Shown here in pieces: positions 61,536 to 64,000 of a stretch of DNA of 64,000 nucleotides; the stretch's first letter is position 1, and every line of letters begins with the position of its first letter. Under the pieces are notes generated by a model. That model ran no database searches. It saw nothing but the letters and a program-made list of their open reading frames with translations, and was not told the DNA's origin. A program made the translations under genes and the position numbers. Source of the stretch: a virus; the IMG/VR virus record IMGVR_UViG_3300027896_000011, positions 1 through 64,000 of that record. One strand, written 5' to 3'.

Positions 61536-63563
61536 ATGGACCTCTTTTTAGATCAAAATCCAATTCATATTGAGAAACTAGGTATGGAGTGCCTATTAAG
61601 TGAGGATGCTAACGATTGGCCTCAACAAATTCTAGATGAGCTATATCGTCAGGTCCCTTACGCTAGTGAGTATGCTCCTAAAGTTGTTCTTCGTGTAGTG
61701 GATTCTGATAGACGATATGGTCTTGGACATATCGAATTACTCAATAAGATGGCAATTAACCCACGAGATGATGATACCCCTGCTACATTAAAGGGTCGTC
61801 AAAAGGCAATAATTCCTGTCATTATTCAGGACGGAAAATTAAAGCAATTAGACGTATTGGTTTACGATGGTAAAGTAGAGCCACTCACGGAAGAACGTTT
61901 AAGAAGGGCTTTGTTCCGTCCCAATCTATTTGAAGCCATTCGTGAACGTCCTGGTGATGTGAGCCTTATTGAACAACTCTATCCGCCACATCGGCAATAT
62001 GGTGGTGCCCGTGGACCTATGATGGCAGATGTTGGTGCAGCAGGAGGGATAGGTAAAGAAAGCAGTGTTCATAGTGAATTTCTGTTTGATGCTATACTGC
62101 CTACCATTACTAGAGAGCAAGCTAATGAAGTTCTCAGTAAAGTAGGCGGGGATACTTCAGATGCATATAGCTTGGCAGGTACTTTGGCTAAGAATGCTGC
62201 GGCTAAAGAGATCATAAGCAAACTAGCTAAAATAGCTTCTGGCAATATTGTTACGGGAGAAGATTACCTACGAAAAATTGCTAGTTCTATTAAACCAAAC
62301 GTAGTTCAGGTTCGTAGAGTAGATAATGGTTTCCGTATCAAGACAGCTAATTCTGAAGCATTTATACCTGATGCCCAAGATATTCCTCGCCCTGCTGCTG
62401 TAGGTGCTCTTGGCGGAGATATGGTATCAAAAGTAGAAACTGATGGGACTACGACTATCACTACTCAGCCTGCTGTAAAACAAACATTAACTGATTTAGT
62501 GATCGAAGTAGTTAACAAGTTTGGGGTATATAAAGTCAAAACTCAAAATGAAAATCGTGAATTGATCGGATGGGTATTCCCTAAGATCATGGATTTTGAT
62601 GGCACACTACTACCTATGGCGCTGTTCACTAATGGTAGTGAATCTGCGGTACAAGAAAATATTGCAGGGGTGGCTGTTGCTAAGACTTCAGATCTTATTG
62701 ACGTAGACCCTGAAGGACTTGGCTGTTTCTATTACGCATCCTCAGAAGGCGCAATTGCATTTACCCCAGTTAATGTTACTGCAGTAGAAGAGACCCCGCA
62801 TGGTAGTAGCTTTCATTGTGATACTACTTTAGGGGAAAAGGTCATGGTTACTAAGGTACCTGGATTAAAAACCTCTGCCATGATTGAAGAAGGTCATTTC
62901 GGTATTCCAGAAGAGTGTGGATTTATCTCATTTAATAAGACTGTAGATTTAGCATCCTCTCCTGATGAGTTCACTAAAGTCGGTCAAGCACTTGCTATGA
63001 CTAATGCGGTACGTGTGATCACAGACGGTACTACATATACTTTTGAAGGACAAGTGATTGATAAGATTGCTAGTGTTACTCCTACGGAGTTTTTGGATAA
63101 AGATGATACTGTGTTCTTAGGTGCTGTACTCGGACAAGACCCAGATCAGTTCTCTAAAGATTTAGATACAATGCATAAGAGGGCAAGTCAAGAGCTTTGG
63201 TTTTCTTCTCGTCCAGTAACTTTAATGAGCGAGAGATATGCTAAAGCTAAGACTGCTGCAGCTACTCATCTTAATGGCTTACCTCTTCTTCGAGCATATT
63301 TATTAAAAGAAGCAGCACTTCTAGAAGACCCGACGGCAGTAGATAAAGTATTATCACTAGGGTTTATTACCCCTGAAAATGTTTCAATCTTTGCCGGGTA
63401 TATTCCAGAGTTTGAAACAGTTATACGGAAGTTAGCAGAATTACTAGTGGCTACAAGAATGGGTCTACATACCGTAGATGAAGGGGCGTTACAAAGGTCT
63501 TTGGTGCATCTAGATAAGGTAGTGAGCGGGTTAAAAACACTAGATGCGGCTCCACAGGCCTAA
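61536..63563 (+). CDS. Large virion-associated protein
   Basis: A 675-residue product. AGGAG lies six bases before ATG 61536; the longer in-frame start at 61476 overlaps the previous gene and is rejected. Features are a mixed globular N-terminal domain (VLRVVDSDRRYGLGHIELLN; KAIIPVIIQDGKLKQLDVLV), a Gly/Ala linker (MMADVGAAGGIGK), a long helical part (AGTLAKNAAAKEIISKLAKI), then beta-like segments and a helical C-terminus (ILPTITREQANEVLSKVG). No known catalytic motif. It probably belongs to the tail or internal virion proteins. Confidence 0.55.
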   Translation: MDLFLDQNPIHIEKLGMECLLSEDANDWPQQILDELYRQVPYASEYAPKVVLRVVDSDRRYGLGHIELLNKMAINPRDDDTPATLKGRQKAIIPVIIQDGKLKQLDVLVYDGKVEPLTEERLRRALFRPNLFEAIRERPGDVSLIEQLYPPHRQYGGARGPMMADVGAAGGIGKESSVHSEFLFDAILPTITREQANEVLSKVGGDTSDAYSLAGTLAKNAAAKEIISKLAKIASGNIVTGEDYLRKIASSIKPNVVQVRRVDNGFRIKTANSEAFIPDAQDIPRPAAVGALGGDMVSKVETDGTTTITTQPAVKQTLTDLVIEVVNKFGVYKVKTQNENRELIGWVFPKIMDFDGTLLPMALFTNGSESAVQENIAGVAVAKTSDLIDVDPEGLGCFYYASSEGAIAFTPVNVTAVEETPHGSSFHCDTTLGEKVMVTKVPGLKTSAMIEEGHFGIPEECGFISFNKTVDLASSPDEFTKVGQALAMTNAVRVITDGTTYTFEGQVIDKIASVTPTEFLDKDDTVFLGAVLGQDPDQFSKDLDTMHKRASQELWFSSRPVTLMSERYAKAKTAAATHLNGLPLLRAYLLKEAALLEDPTAVDKVLSLGFITPENVSIFAGYIPEFETVIRKLAELLVATRMGLHTVDEGALQRSLVHLDKVVSGLKTLDAAPQA

Positions 63564-63578
63564 GTACTTGAGGGTACC

Positions 63579-64000
63579 GTGGCAGATCCAAAACACAGCC
63601 CCTGCGAATTCTTCTGCAAGTTCCTGATTTCAAAACGGGAATACGATATAGGTACGCTTATGGCTATTCTTGAGGACCATCAGTTAGCGTCTTTAGGTAG
63701 ACGCTACCTGGAGGAACTCAAAGAAAAGATGGAGCCATTCCCAGACCCATGGGTAACTACACCTACCGGGGAGGAAGAAAACTATAAGATAACTATGGAT
63801 TATCTGCGGAAACAGAATATCTATGAGTTATGGTTTCCTACCCCGGCAGTAAATGAAGCATTCAAAATACTTGGAGACCCAAGATTAAGAGAAAATACTG
63901 AACAGCTAATACTGTCTTCTTTACGCTTCGAAGAGATCGTAGCTAAACTCAATAAGTATCACGTTACTACTCTTACCGTAGAAGGCGTCTCTGCTTTCCA
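63579..64000 (+). CDS. Start of a further virion-operon gene (partial, right edge)
   Basis: GTG 63579 follows TTGAGGG by about five bases, and the frame is open to the right edge (140 residues and two bases). The product begins MADPKHSPCEFFCKFLISKR, then EYDIGTLMAILEDHQLASLG. It is helical and charged, with no motif visible in the part present. Confidence 0.65.
   Translation, partial: MADPKHSPCEFFCKFLISKREYDIGTLMAILEDHQLASLGRRYLEELKEKMEPFPDPWVTTPTGEEENYKITMDYLRKQNIYELWFPTPAVNEAFKILGDPRLRENTEQLILSSLRFEEIVAKLNKYHVTTLTVEGVSAF

Overview
This window is part of the genome of a large tailed bacteriophage (or a prophage or metagenomic phage contig), not a bacterial chromosome. Genes are tightly packed, often with 1-14 base overlaps, and carry strong AGGAGG-type ribosome sites. 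Tail, baseplate and portal genes sit beside a complete phage replication and recombination set. No rRNA, tRNA, CRISPR or integrase was seen. The contractile-type baseplate parts (J-like wedge, gp25-like protein, gpV-like spike) suggest a myovirus-like tail. No sheath, tape measure, terminase or major capsid gene lies in the window. The host cannot be told from the sequence; AT-rich codon use and strong Shine-Dalgarno sites are compatible with a Gram-positive host but do not prove it.

Layout. (1) Bases 1-20289, rightward: the end of a repeat-rich tail protein, a glycosyltransferase, a glycine-zipper protein, a three-domain end-processing DNA ligase, then baseplate and tail-fibre genes, with one zinc-ribbon gene on the opposite strand. 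(2) Bases 20337-20594, leftward: three very small genes, bounded by hairpins. (3) Bases 20685-40047, leftward: the replication, recombination and repair block, containing an SF2 helicase, uracil-DNA glycosylase, DUF932-like protein, DnaB-like helicase, DnaG-like primase, zinc protein (possible SSB), family A DNA polymerase, HU-like protein, RecA-like recombinase, two PD-(D/E)XK nucleases and a RusA-like resolvase. It ends with a gene carrying a textbook -1 frameshift signal. (4) Bases 40048-40195: divergent promoters. (5) Bases 40196-50471, rightward: head-proximal genes, including a collagen-like protein and the portal. (6) Bases 50468-51583, leftward: three small cysteine-rich or acidic genes. 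(7) Bases 51719-64000, rightward: a giant RNA polymerase gene, a baseplate spike and further virion genes.

The most striking content is a single 2768-residue reading frame that fuses the beta and beta-prime subunits of a cellular-type multisubunit RNA polymerase and is interrupted by two inteins. It lies among virion genes, so it may be carried in the particle or made for late transcription. Mobile splicing elements are unusually dense: seven inteins (three in the portal, two in the RNA polymerase, one in the replicative helicase, one in the SF2 helicase) and a 278-base group I intron in the DNA polymerase, all at conserved sites. The SF2-helicase intein carries a Vsr-like (EDxHD) homing endonuclease gene in a different reading frame with its own ribosome site. 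Other notable items are a phosphoesterase-ligase-kinase fusion and a lambda-like GGGAAAA frameshift signal. All functional calls rest on motif recognition by eye; no database search was run.
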